49,154 nucleotides of DNA from Balneolaceae bacterium (GTDB lineage Bacteria; Bacteroidota; Rhodothermia; Balneolales; Balneolaceae): positions 1 through 49,154 of the forward strand of contig SKYV01000062.1 in assembly GCA_007127745.1 (NCBI GenBank), written 5' to 3'. Made by a program: the position numbers and the translations under genes. The notes below the pieces were generated by a model. That model ran no database searches. It had not been told where the DNA came from and worked only from the letters and a program-made list of their open reading frames with translations. Position 1 is the stretch's first letter. Every line of letters starts with the position of its first letter. Shown one piece after another: positions 9,457-17,236 of this stretch.

Positions 9457-9996
9457 TTATCCTTCGTCAGGTTCAGCGATTGAAATTTTCTTGGGGTACA
9501 TTTCCTGAATTTCCGCTCTGCGTTCACTACCCTGTTCAAGTGAGCTAAACGGCACACCGAATCGCTCCATGGAAGCTTCATGTCTTAACTCTTCATAAGC
9601 TCCCATCACTTCATCAAGCATGTCGATGTATACGTTATAGGGTGTTCGCCTGTCGGTCTTAATGGAAACAATTGCATCATCAGGTGATTCCGAAAGTTCA
9701 GGATCAGCACCATGATTGTCAATAAACCGTTTTACCTGATCTCTGACATTTGCAATAGCTGCAGGTTGTTCATTAATCAGAACCATACCCTGAGCGTTAA
9801 CGAGAATATTCATCAGGTTTCTTTCCCGAACCGGTGGCGGTTCTATGTCATCAGGAATCGGGGGTAAAATCAGTCCGATTCCTGTATCAACATCAATAGT
9901 TGTTACAACAAGAAAGAAAACCAGAAGCAAAAATGCGATGTCAGCGAGTGACGACATTGGAATTTCAGCGTCGTCTCTGGTACGTTTCTTTAGCAT
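9457..9996 (-). CDS. exbD: ExbD/TolR family biopolymer transport protein (first copy)
   Basis: A 179-residue ExbD paralogue with N-terminal SSLADIAFLLLVFFLVVTTI, a transmembrane helix with the conserved Asp, then a periplasmic domain. That domain contains MNILVNAQGMVLINEQPAA and VSIKTDRRTPYNVYIDMLDEVMGAYEELR. It is longer than the following paralogue because of a C-terminal extension (FSSLEQGSERRAEIQEMYPKK). The gene is 6 bases after the small membrane protein gene and 5 bases before the next exbD, so translation is probably coupled. It should assemble with the ExbB-like protein in the inner membrane. Confidence 0.9.
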   Translation of the reverse strand: MLKKRTRDDAEIPMSSLADIAFLLLVFFLVVTTIDVDTGIGLILPPIPDDIEPPPVRERNLMNILVNAQGMVLINEQPAAIANVRDQVKRFIDNHGADPELSESPDDAIVSIKTDRRTPYNVYIDMLDEVMGAYEELRHEASMERFGVPFSSLEQGSERRAEIQEMYPKKISIAEPDEG

Positions 9997-10002
9997 AATA
10001 TT

Positions 10003-10272
10003 TTAAAATTTGAAAGTTCCTCGGGTACCGGTTAAAACAATAGCAAGCGCCATAAAAGACATCATAACAACCATAGTTGCCACACCTGCCTCGCTGAATG
10101 TACCAAGAATCCCATAAAAAATTGCAAAAATGACAACCGGAACAATCATTACAATAACCTTCTTGAATTCCGATTTTCCATTTATAACATTCCGGACTCC
10201 CGAAATTGCTATTCCAATTACTCCGATACCCATCAGGGCTAATGCAAAACCTATTGCGATATTATCAATCAT
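10003..10272 (-). CDS. small three-helix membrane protein of the exbB-exbD operon, function unknown
   Basis: The 89-residue product is almost entirely hydrophobic. Three predicted transmembrane segments are seen at about 4-24, 39-57 and 63-82, separated by a basic loop (NVINGKSEFKKV). No signal peptide or catalytic motif is visible. It sits between exbB (42 bases upstream) and exbD (6 bases downstream). This tight placement in a motor operon suggests an accessory subunit or assembly factor; that is inference. I do not recognise a named family. The ATG at 10272 is preserved and the frame is clean. Confidence 0.75.
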   Translation of the reverse strand: MIDNIAIGFALALMGIGVIGIAISGVRNVINGKSEFKKVIVMIVPVVIFAIFYGILGTFSEAGVATMVVMMSFMALAIVLTGTRGTFKF

Positions 10273-10314
10273 ATACTTATACCTACTTAAGGTTAAAATT
10301 AATTATGCAAACCA

Positions 10315-11034
10315 TTATGCATCGTCACCCTCAGGTGCTTCTTCATCAGGTATAATTTGTTTTCCTTCTTTCAGGAGTACAATAGAGTCTATTAAGGTAA
10401 TTGAACTTTCTTCCATGTCAGCAATAAGCCTGTCGATTTTGGATACACAATAGTTGTAGCCAATCTGAAGGATAATACCGGCCATCAAACCTCCGGCAGT
10501 TGTAAGAAGTGCAATCTTAATACCACGTGCCACAAGACTTGGTGAGATATCTGCTGCGGCTTCAATTGCATCGAATGCCTCGATCATACCTACAACGGTA
10601 CCAAGAAATCCAAGCAGTGGCGCAATGGCGATAAATAATGACAGCCAGACAAGTCCTCTCTCAAGGAAACTCATTTCAATGGATCCATATGTTGTAATCG
10701 CTTTTTCAGCTGCGTCAATACCTTCGTCGGCACGCATTAAGCCAGCCTGAAAAACTGAAGCTACAGGGCCTCTTGTTTTTGCACACAGTTCTTGTGCGGC
10801 AGGAATTCCACCTTCCTGAAGTGCTTGTTGCACTTCCAGTACAAATTTTCGGGTGTTGATATCTGCCAGGTTAAGGGTGATTATACGTTCCAGAAAAATA
10901 GCCAGGCCAAGGACCAGAGCTATTAATACAGGCCACATAAATTCACCGCCTTCATTAAATTTTTCTACTAATACATTAAAAAAGCCAGCATCAGCCCCAG
11001 CTTGAAGAAAAAAGAGAGCTAAAGATGAAGTCAT
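10315..11034 (-). CDS. exbB: MotA/TolQ/ExbB proton channel family protein
   Basis: This is the inner-membrane proton channel of a TonB- or Tol-type motor. The 239-residue protein has an N-terminal helix, the segment EFMWPVLIALVLGLAIFLERII, then a cytoplasmic region. The conserved pair of helices follows (WLSLFIAIAPLLGFLGTVVGMIEAFDAI and ARGIKIALLTTAGGLMAGIILQIGYNY), and this is the MotA_ExbB domain. The GTVVGMIEAF motif and the Thr/Pro-rich helix are intact. It is the first gene of the exbB-small ORF-exbD-exbD operon. No tonB or tolB gene is within the window. Confidence 0.93.
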   Translation of the reverse strand: MTSSLALFFLQAGADAGFFNVLVEKFNEGGEFMWPVLIALVLGLAIFLERIITLNLADINTRKFVLEVQQALQEGGIPAAQELCAKTRGPVASVFQAGLMRADEGIDAAEKAITTYGSIEMSFLERGLVWLSLFIAIAPLLGFLGTVVGMIEAFDAIEAAADISPSLVARGIKIALLTTAGGLMAGIILQIGYNYCVSKIDRLIADMEESSITLIDSIVLLKEGKQIIPDEEAPEGDDA

Positions 11035-11374
11035 ACTATTACTCCGCGTTATGTTTTGGTTATGAGCTTAATTTTTGAAGCAAAATGATAGATCATTTGT
11101 TTCATAAAGTCAAAATATCAAATAATTAAATAACATTTCGACTACAATTTCAAATTCTCTAAAATCAGCTTATTCTAATAATTTCCTTATGGAATATATT
11201 AGATGAAATGACTAAGTGCCAAAACTGTTTGAAATTTTTACGTAAACAATCCGGTTCACTAAACAAATGTTTACAATTGGATTTTTACAACTCAGACACA
11301 CCGTCTTTATTATTTTTATTTGAATCTCAAAAAAAACGCATCTGAGATCAGATGCGTTTTTAAGGTGAATTCAT
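11035..11374. other. intergenic region, 340 bases
   Basis: AT-rich spacer between exbB and the OmpA-like gene, both on the minus strand. It holds the terminator of the OmpA-like gene at its left end and presumably the exb promoter at its right end. No small ORF or RNA was recognised. Confidence 0.5.
11329..11361 (-). terminator. intrinsic terminator of the OmpA-like gene
   Basis: AAAAACGCATCTGA and TCAGATGCGTTTTT are perfectly complementary over 14 bp around a 2-base centre; the innermost pairs must open to form the loop. Eight A on the plus strand give a T tract on the minus strand. It begins 14 bases after the stop codon at 11375. Confidence 0.85.
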
Positions 11375-11917
11375 TTATCGTCTTGGATTGATAGGATGCG
11401 ATTCCGCGCGTCTGTTCTTTTCACAACCGGGCGAATGGCTATCCATTTCTGCCTCCGAGCAAGGGACTGGCGCTTTGCCAAGACCTCTTGAATCAATTCT
11501 GTCGTCTGAAACGCCGTTTGATGTGTAGAAATCTACAACCGAAGCTGCTCTTCTCAAGCTTAGCCTCAGGTTGTACTGATCGCCACCAACATGGTCAGTA
11601 TATGCATCAACCCGAAGGCGTACATTGGGGTTTTCACGCAGTTTTTCTACATTATCGGCCAGCAGCATAGCTGCACGGTCTGTGATATTGTATCTGTCGA
11701 AGTCAAAATTGATTGTGTTTAGATCTTCAATTCTGTCCACTTCAACAACTTCTTCTTCCTCTTCTTCCTCCCATTCTTCGTCTTCTACCGTCTCCTCAGC
11801 CACTTCGGGTTCTGGTTCCGGCTCAACAATTTCCTCGGAGGTTCTGCAGGAACTGAAAAGAATTCCCAAGGAAAGAAATAAGATGATAATTGAAAATTTA
11901 CTAATTGTGATATTCAT
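11375..11917 (-). CDS. OmpA/Pal-like peptidoglycan-binding lipoprotein
   Basis: The ORF track starts at 11983, but the ATG at 11917 gives a proper lipoprotein signal (MNITISKFSIIILFLSLGILFSSC) with Cys at the end of the hydrophobic stretch. I take that start, giving 180 residues. After the lipid anchor comes a very acidic linker (EPEPEPEVAEETVEDEEWEEEEEEE). An OmpA C-terminal domain follows: INFDFDRYNITDRAAMLL, VDAYTDHVGGDQYNLRLSLRRAASVVDFY and the terminal CEKNRRAESHPI. The domain binds diaminopimelate in peptidoglycan, so the protein probably tethers the outer membrane to the wall. The proximity to exbB/exbD recalls Tol-Pal, but the gene is separate and no tolB is present. Confidence 0.87.
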   Translation of the reverse strand: MNITISKFSIIILFLSLGILFSSCRTSEEIVEPEPEPEVAEETVEDEEWEEEEEEEVVEVDRIEDLNTINFDFDRYNITDRAAMLLADNVEKLRENPNVRLRVDAYTDHVGGDQYNLRLSLRRAASVVDFYTSNGVSDDRIDSRGLGKAPVPCSEAEMDSHSPGCEKNRRAESHPINPRR

Positions 11918-12145
11918 AGAGCAATTATATTTATGATTTGAACATGAAGATTTTAAAATCTTAAAAGCCTCAATCATTTGCAATATAAATCGTTATTTTA
12001 AAAAAATAATTTTTCTGACGCATGAATTGCATTAATCCAGGAGGCACAAGCAGTAAATGTTATTAGCATTTTCTGTCACCTCCCGATTTATTTTCAAAAT
12101 CAATCAGTAATATCAAAAATTGTTAAAAAACTTTGCGGATCATTG

Positions 12146-14083
12146 CTACGATCCACTTTGATTACTGACTTGTCTATAGCGTGAAATTCCCCTGTCAAGA
12201 AATTTTTCAAATTCTGTTGCTCTCGTAAACCCGATTAACTGATCTAACACATTCCCGGTATTCGGGTCGACAATAACATAGGTGGGAAGTGCCAGTGTGC
12301 CGGTGAGTTCGAATTGAAATTGTTGGTTTTCTGTGGCATTTTGCCCACCATCGGTATACAGTTTAACCTTCTCCATCTGATTAAAACGTTCTACAATATT
12401 TTCTCTGGGGAAAACTGTACTTTCCATCGCACGGCAATTTGTACAGGTGTATCCGGTAAAATCAATAAAAACCGGCCTGTTTTCAGCAATCGCTTGGTCA
12501 ACAGACATTTCGTAATTATTGGACCACTCACTTTCGGTAGTGGTACCCCCTCCTGCACTGATCGAACTGACCACACTTACATCGGTGGCCTGCCGTGCCG
12601 GCAGCCAGGCATCCCAAATTCCCATCGAAGCTCCCAATAAGCCGGGTATCAGATAAAAACTGAATAACAAAAACGAAACTGCGATTAACAAACGCCCTGC
12701 AGAAATATTTTTGGGTTTATCTTCGCCATGTAGTGCAAACAGACCGAGAAGATACAGACCGGCAACCAGGAAAAGTGAAATCCAGATAGCAATTCCAAGC
12801 GGGCGGCTAAAGATTCCCCACTGCCAGATAATATCGGCATTGGCAAGGAATTTCACGGAAGCAGCAAGTATAACGATACCGAGAATCACCTTTACTACAT
12901 TCATCCAGGAGCCGCTCTTAGGGAGAGATTCGAGGTATCCCGGAAACATGGCAAACAATACAAACGGGCTTGCAAATGCCGCCGAAAAGCCAAGCATCCC
13001 CACAATTGGAAAGAACCATTCTCCCCCGGTAGTTGCAGCCAGTACGGCCCCTACAAACGGTGCTGTACACGAAAATGAAACAGCGCTGATGGTCAATCCC
13101 ATAAAAAGTGTCCCCATCACACCAGTGCCTTCGTTACTTTTTTTATTGAGCCAGTTGGTGAGCTGATAGGGAAGTCTGAGTTCAAACATACCGAGAAGAC
13201 TCACACCGAAAACTACAAACAACAATCCAATGAACAGATTTACCCACGGATTGGATGCAAACTGGCTAACTCCTGCCACTCCGAGGATCAGTGCAAGCAG
13301 AGCCCCAATCGTAGTAAAAATCAGCACAATGGATAAACCGAATATAATGGCCTGTCCCCAGCTCGTGCTTTTTTGGGTTCCGTCAGCTCCGGTCTGATTT
13401 GAAAAGTAGGATACGACGAGCGGAATCAGCGGGAAAACACAAGGAGTTAATAATGCTGCAAGACCGGCTGTTATTGCCAGCCATAAAAATGCCCACACAT
13501 TGTCTGATGCTACATCCGAGTCGCTGGTCAGTTCAAACTCTTCTGCCTGGCTGATTGTAACTTCTTCTTCCGGAAAGTCGGTAAAAGGATTATCTGCCAC
13601 TCCGAACAGAAGAATATCTCCTGTAATTTCTTTTGTTTTTGGGGGCAGACACGACCGGTCATCACAAACCTGATAAAGAACTTCAATTTGAACTCTTTGG
13701 TTTCCTTCAAGTTCACTCCGGAATGCTACAGGTATCGTAAATCTGGCCGTATTGGAGTGCCAGCCAAGCTCCGTATTGAAATTGGGATCAAATTCAATTG
13801 CGGCTTCGGTTTCTTCAATATCGCCGGCAATGGCCATTTGCGAACTACCCGATGAAAAAGTAGTGGGATATGGCCCTGCATCCGGGTCATTCAGAATAGA
13901 ATAGAGGTGCCAGTCCCCTTCTATGGTGGCTTCAACCGTCACATTGAACACCTCCCCCGCCCTGGCTGTTTCGGGAGCCTCTACAAGCTCATAATCTACC
14001 GGATCAAGTAACTGTCCATAAACAAAAAATGGGGACAGCGCCAAAAGCACAATCCCCAACACAAATCGTAGTTTTTTCATCAA
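12146..14083 (-). CDS. dsbD: DsbD-family thiol:disulfide interchange protein
   Basis: DsbD carries electrons from cytoplasmic thioredoxin across the inner membrane to reduce periplasmic thiols. This serves disulfide isomerisation and apocytochrome c reduction. The 645-residue protein has a signal peptide (1-23) and an N-terminal DsbD-alpha-like domain with VLYQVCDDRSCLPP. The eight-helix beta domain has its two redox Cys in LLTPCVFPLIPLV (near 214) and SFSCTAPFVGAVL. The C-terminal thioredoxin domain has CTNC near residue 550. Two adjacent Met codons (14083, 14080) are possible starts. The gene lies 40 bases downstream of rplI on the same strand. It could supply reductant for the Ccm system encoded at 40-44 kb, a functional inference only. 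Confidence 0.93.
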   Translation of the reverse strand: MMKKLRFVLGIVLLALSPFFVYGQLLDPVDYELVEAPETARAGEVFNVTVEATIEGDWHLYSILNDPDAGPYPTTFSSGSSQMAIAGDIEETEAAIEFDPNFNTELGWHSNTARFTIPVAFRSELEGNQRVQIEVLYQVCDDRSCLPPKTKEITGDILLFGVADNPFTDFPEEEVTISQAEEFELTSDSDVASDNVWAFLWLAITAGLAALLTPCVFPLIPLVVSYFSNQTGADGTQKSTSWGQAIIFGLSIVLIFTTIGALLALILGVAGVSQFASNPWVNLFIGLLFVVFGVSLLGMFELRLPYQLTNWLNKKSNEGTGVMGTLFMGLTISAVSFSCTAPFVGAVLAATTGGEWFFPIVGMLGFSAAFASPFVLFAMFPGYLESLPKSGSWMNVVKVILGIVILAASVKFLANADIIWQWGIFSRPLGIAIWISLFLVAGLYLLGLFALHGEDKPKNISAGRLLIAVSFLLFSFYLIPGLLGASMGIWDAWLPARQATDVSVVSSISAGGGTTTESEWSNNYEMSVDQAIAENRPVFIDFTGYTCTNCRAMESTVFPRENIVERFNQMEKVKLYTDGGQNATENQQFQFELTGTLALPTYVIVDPNTGNVLDQLIGFTRATEFEKFLDRGISRYRQVSNQSGS

Positions 14084-14123
14084 ATTACATGAATGTGTTC
14101 ATTAACTGAATGTAAACATCCGG

Positions 14124-14570
14124 TTAATCTTCTTTTACTACCCAGATTTTAACTTGTGGATTTAAATCACCCAGTAAATTTACTGTAGCTGTGTATTCGC
14201 CAAGTGTTTTGATGTCCTGGTCGATCTTGATTTTTCTTCGGTCGATTAAGATATCTCGCTCTTCCAAAGCATCAGCAATCTGTATGTTGGTTACGGTACC
14301 ATGGATTTTGTCGTCTTCACCTACAGTTACCGGAATAGTAACGGAAGTGGCCTCGAGTTGTTGCGCAAGTTCTTTCGCAGCATCTGCGGTTAACTCTGCT
14401 CTCAGCTCAGCCTCTCTTTTCATGTTTTCGTAGTGCCTGATAGCTCCTGCAGTAGCTAATACAGCCTTGGCCTGCGGAATCAGGTAATTTCTGCCATAAC
14501 CCGGCTTTACATCTACAAGCTCCCCTGCAGATCCAAGTTTTTCAACATCTTCTTTAAGTAATACTTTCAT
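14124..14570 (-). CDS. rplI: 50S ribosomal protein L9
   Basis: Binds 23S rRNA in the large subunit. The N-terminal MKVLLKEDVEKLGSAGELVDVKPGYGRNYLIPQAKAVLAT is the classic L9 signature, followed by a long helix and the C-terminal domain (IHGTVTNIQIADAL...RKIKIDQDIKTLGEYTATVNL). The 148-residue length is standard. It is last in the rpsF-rpsR-rplI operon, 7 bases after rpsR. Confidence 0.98.
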   Translation of the reverse strand: MKVLLKEDVEKLGSAGELVDVKPGYGRNYLIPQAKAVLATAGAIRHYENMKREAELRAELTADAAKELAQQLEATSVTIPVTVGEDDKIHGTVTNIQIADALEERDILIDRRKIKIDQDIKTLGEYTATVNLLGDLNPQVKIWVVKED

Positions 14571-14577
14571 AGTCAGA

Positions 14578-14829
14578 TCACCTCATATTTTCTGTTACAT
14601 AGGGAATCAGAGCCATATATCGTGCTCTTTTAACGGCCTTTGAAAGCTGACGCTGATGGCCGGCGCTTGTGCCTGTAACTCGTCTCGGCAACATTTTTCC
14701 CTGATCGTTAATAAACCGCTCTAATATGTCGGTTTGCTTGTAATCGATATACTCAATTCCTGCTTTTGAAAACTTACAATCTTTACTTTTTAAATTTCCT
14801 TTTTTCGGATGTGATGGATTGTTAATCAT
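14578..14829 (-). CDS. rpsR: 30S ribosomal protein S18
   Basis: Small-subunit protein that pairs with S6 on 16S rRNA. The 83-residue protein contains [54 protein letters not shown], diagnostic of S18. The N-terminal region has a single Cys (KDCKFSKAG), not the paired Cys of zinc-binding forms. It lies between rpsF and rplI. Confidence 0.98.
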   Translation of the reverse strand: MINNPSHPKKGNLKSKDCKFSKAGIEYIDYKQTDILERFINDQGKMLPRRVTGTSAGHQRQLSKAVKRARYMALIPYVTENMR

Positions 14830-14840
14830 ATTTTAGCCTC

Positions 14841-15224
14841 TTAATCCTCTTCTTCAACTTTTTCTTCTGTTTCTTCCTCAAAAAATGACGGAAGTTCACC
14901 TTTTGCCCTGAGTTCATAATGCCTTAGCATTTTTGGGTCGTACTTCAGAGTCAAATATCTTAGTACATCGTCATGAATCCGCAGATTACGCTCGATCAAT
15001 TCAATGGCTTCAGCCGGTGCCTTAAAGTAAAGGTTTACGTAATATCCGGTACTTTTATTGTCAATTTCGTAGGCCAGTTTTTTAACTCCCCACTCATCCA
15101 CTTCAACGGTTTCCCCGTTGCTTTCTTCGATAAGGTTGTTGATATAACTTACGATCTCTGAAAGCTTCTCGTCCTCGAGAACCGGATTCAGAATGTAAGT
15201 CAATTCATAGAAATCTTTTTTCAT
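14841..15224 (-). CDS. rpsF: 30S ribosomal protein S6
   Basis: Small-subunit protein partner of S18. The 127-residue sequence begins YELTYILNPVLEDEKLSEIVSYINNLIEE and contains WGVKKLAYEIDNKSTGYYVNLYFKAPAEAIELIERNLRIHDDVLRYLTLKY. A strongly acidic tail follows (FFEEETEEKVEEED), as in many S6 proteins. It is the first gene of the operon. The usual ssb gene between rpsF and rpsR is absent, as in several Bacteroidota-like genomes. The leader can form a 6-bp stem about 20 bases before the start, reported separately. Confidence 0.97.
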   Translation of the reverse strand: MKKDFYELTYILNPVLEDEKLSEIVSYINNLIEESNGETVEVDEWGVKKLAYEIDNKSTGYYVNLYFKAPAEAIELIERNLRIHDDVLRYLTLKYDPKMLRHYELRAKGELPSFFEEETEEKVEEED

Positions 15225-15442
15225 TCGTTTTATCTTTGGTTGTTATCCATTATTGGTAACAGTCATCGTGCGTTGTGCCGATAACAGAGCCTTTTAAGAT
15301 AAGGATAGTTAATTTCTTTAACAATGATTCATTTGTTTGAATCTACACATTATAGCAAAGCTTGAGACCGTATTGAATAGCGAAAAAGGAAATGAGATTA
15401 CAGGAATCTATTTCACTATCACTTTTATGATTTATTCAGAGA

Positions 15443-16885
15443 TTAAACAGCGTAGTAGGATGTAATCAGTTCAATTAGCCCGGTAGTTGGCAGAACCGGC
15501 TCAATTCCATAATAGACAGTTAATACTGCAAGAATAACGAGAGTGGATTTGAAAACAAATCCGGGCCTTCTCATAGAATATTCTTTGTGAGACTCTTTAA
15601 AGTAAAGGTAAACCATCACCCTTAAATAATAGTAAACACTTGCTGCACTGGCCAATACACCAATAATTGCAAGCGGTATAAGTCCGGCTTGAACAGCAGC
15701 AGCAAATACATAGTATTTACCTACAAATCCAACGAGCGGCGGAATTCCCGCAAGTGAAAAAAGAAATATGGAGAGTGTAACACCCATCACCGGAACTTTG
15801 AAACCGAGCCCTGCATAACTGTCTATCTCAGTGAAATCGAGTCCGTGGTTACGCTCGTAATAGGCTATCACCCCAAAAGCTCCAATATTCATTAGTGTAT
15901 AGGCAAACAGGTAATATAAAACTCCGGAGTAACCTGCGGCTGTCCCGGCTGCAAGCCCCACCATTAAATAGCCCGCATGGGCAATGCTTGAATAAGCAAG
16001 CATCCGTTTCACATTGTCCTGGGCCAGAGCAATCAGGTTGCCAACAATCATCGTCAGAATGGCCACCACCTGGATTACATTTGTCCAGTCGCCCGCTTCC
16101 GTTCCGGGGAGCATACGTGTCAAAATCAAAATAAATGCCACAAATGTTGCCGATTTGGCAGCCGTAGCCATGAATGCTGTAAGTGTGGTGGGCGTGCCCT
16201 GATATACATCCGGAGTCCACATATGGAACGGTACGGCAGCAATTTTGAAAAAGATACCTACCAGAAGCAAGCCTGATCCGGCCAAAAAGAGAAGTGTTGG
16301 CTCTGCGGCTGCAGCTACTTCATTCAGGTTTGTGTGGCCGGTAGCACCATAGATCAGTGTAATTCCGTACAATAAAAATCCGGTCGAAAATGCACCCAAC
16401 AAAAAATATTTCAAAGCGGCTTCAGCGCCGGTTTTTTCAGTTTTCATCAAACCGGCCAGAACATAGAGGCAAATCGACATGGTTTCCAAGCTCACAAAAA
16501 ACGAAATCAAATCGTTGGAAACGGCAAGACCGAGCATACCGGTGGTTGCGAACAGAATCATTGCATATACCTCTCCGTTATGCAGATCCACATCCCTTAG
16601 ATAATCTCTGGAAATTATAACACAAAACAGTGCACCAAGCAGCACGATAAATGTTCCAAAGGCTCCGGTGCCGCCGTACACAATCATACCGTAAAAAGCG
16701 GTGCCGGATTCTCCAAACATTGCCTGAATAGAAATGAGCAATGCAATTGCCAGGCCGCCAACAGCAAATCCATATGTAACGTGCATGCCTTTTTTGAAAG
16801 CATCGAGCAGGAGTACCAGCAGGCCGGCAGCAGCCACTATAATACCGGGCAAAAATACTTGTAAGTCGTGTAAATAATCCATCAA
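15443..16885 (-). CDS. nuoN: NADH-quinone oxidoreductase subunit N
   Basis: Antiporter-like proton-pumping subunit of respiratory complex I in the inner membrane. The 480-residue, roughly 14-helix protein keeps the pump residues: Glu134 in FFVSLETMSICLYVLAGL, Lys214 in FFKIAAVPFHMWTPDVYQG and Lys244 in TAAKSATFVAF. The domain is Proton_antipo_M. It is last in the nuoL-nuoM-pcd-nuoN cluster, 55 bases after the pcd stop. The upstream half of complex I (nuoA-K) is not in the window, so the nuo genes are split across at least two loci. Confidence 0.96.
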   Translation of the reverse strand: MMDYLHDLQVFLPGIIVAAAGLLVLLLDAFKKGMHVTYGFAVGGLAIALLISIQAMFGESGTAFYGMIVYGGTGAFGTFIVLLGALFCVIISRDYLRDVDLHNGEVYAMILFATTGMLGLAVSNDLISFFVSLETMSICLYVLAGLMKTEKTGAEAALKYFLLGAFSTGFLLYGITLIYGATGHTNLNEVAAAAEPTLLFLAGSGLLLVGIFFKIAAVPFHMWTPDVYQGTPTTLTAFMATAAKSATFVAFILILTRMLPGTEAGDWTNVIQVVAILTMIVGNLIALAQDNVKRMLAYSSIAHAGYLMVGLAAGTAAGYSGVLYYLFAYTLMNIGAFGVIAYYERNHGLDFTEIDSYAGLGFKVPVMGVTLSIFLFSLAGIPPLVGFVGKYYVFAAAVQAGLIPLAIIGVLASAASVYYYLRVMVYLYFKESHKEYSMRRPGFVFKSTLVILAVLTVYYGIEPVLPTTGLIELITSYYAV

Positions 16886-16940
16886 CGATTTATTTTTTTA
16901 ATAAACTCAATAACGTAGAACCTCACTGACAGACAACATG

Positions 16941-17225
16941 TCAGCCGGAAATTTTATCAATCGTTTTCGCAAGTTTAATGTCTTTTCCTGTAACTTTACC
17001 GCCGGCATCGTGAGTACTAAGCTCAATTTTTACATTATTATAAACATTAAACCACTCGGGGTGATGTCCTTGTGCTTCAGCTTCAAATCCTACCCTTACC
17101 ATAAATGCCAAAGCTTGCTTAAAATCCGAAAACGTAAACTCTTTTTTCAGTTTATCATCTTCGAAAGTCCAGCTATCGAGAGCAGTTAATTCTTTTTTTA
17201 TTTCATCGGACGATAATGCATTCAT
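16941..17225 (-). CDS. phhB: 4a-hydroxytetrahydrobiopterin dehydratase (pterin-4a-carbinolamine dehydratase, PCD/DCoH)
   Basis: PCD dehydrates 4a-hydroxytetrahydropterin after aromatic amino acid hydroxylation so that the cofactor can be recycled. The 94-residue sequence has the family core FMVRVGFEAEAQGHHPEWFNVYNNVKIELSTHDAGGKVTGKDIKLA, with the catalytic His pair and the downstream His and Asp. It is embedded in the complex I cluster, 11 bases after nuoM and 55 before nuoN, with the same orientation. A pcd gene among complex I genes has been described for Rhodothermus marinus, which supports a conserved linkage. Its job there is unknown. FolE2 and PTPS-like genes earlier in the window make a pterin cofactor plausible. 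Confidence 0.93.
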   Translation of the reverse strand: MNALSSDEIKKELTALDSWTFEDDKLKKEFTFSDFKQALAFMVRVGFEAEAQGHHPEWFNVYNNVKIELSTHDAGGKVTGKDIKLAKTIDKISG

Positions 17226-17236
17226 AATAGTCAGTT

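Noticed and set aside
11375-11983. Complete Tol-Pal system from the exbB/exbD and OmpA-like genes
   Set aside because: No tolA or tolB gene is present, the lipoprotein gene is separately terminated, and the ExbD paralogues do not specify Tol over TonB function.
12039-12080. GGAGG...CCTCC imperfect inverted repeat with a GGCACAAGC half-site between the OmpA-like gene and dsbD
   Set aside because: Only one half matches the palindrome family, the stem is interrupted and no T tract follows, so neither a repeat copy nor a terminator can be supported.
12711-13166. 151-codon ORF antisense to dsbD
   Set aside because: The minus strand encodes the conserved DsbD membrane domain; the plus-strand product is a shadow.
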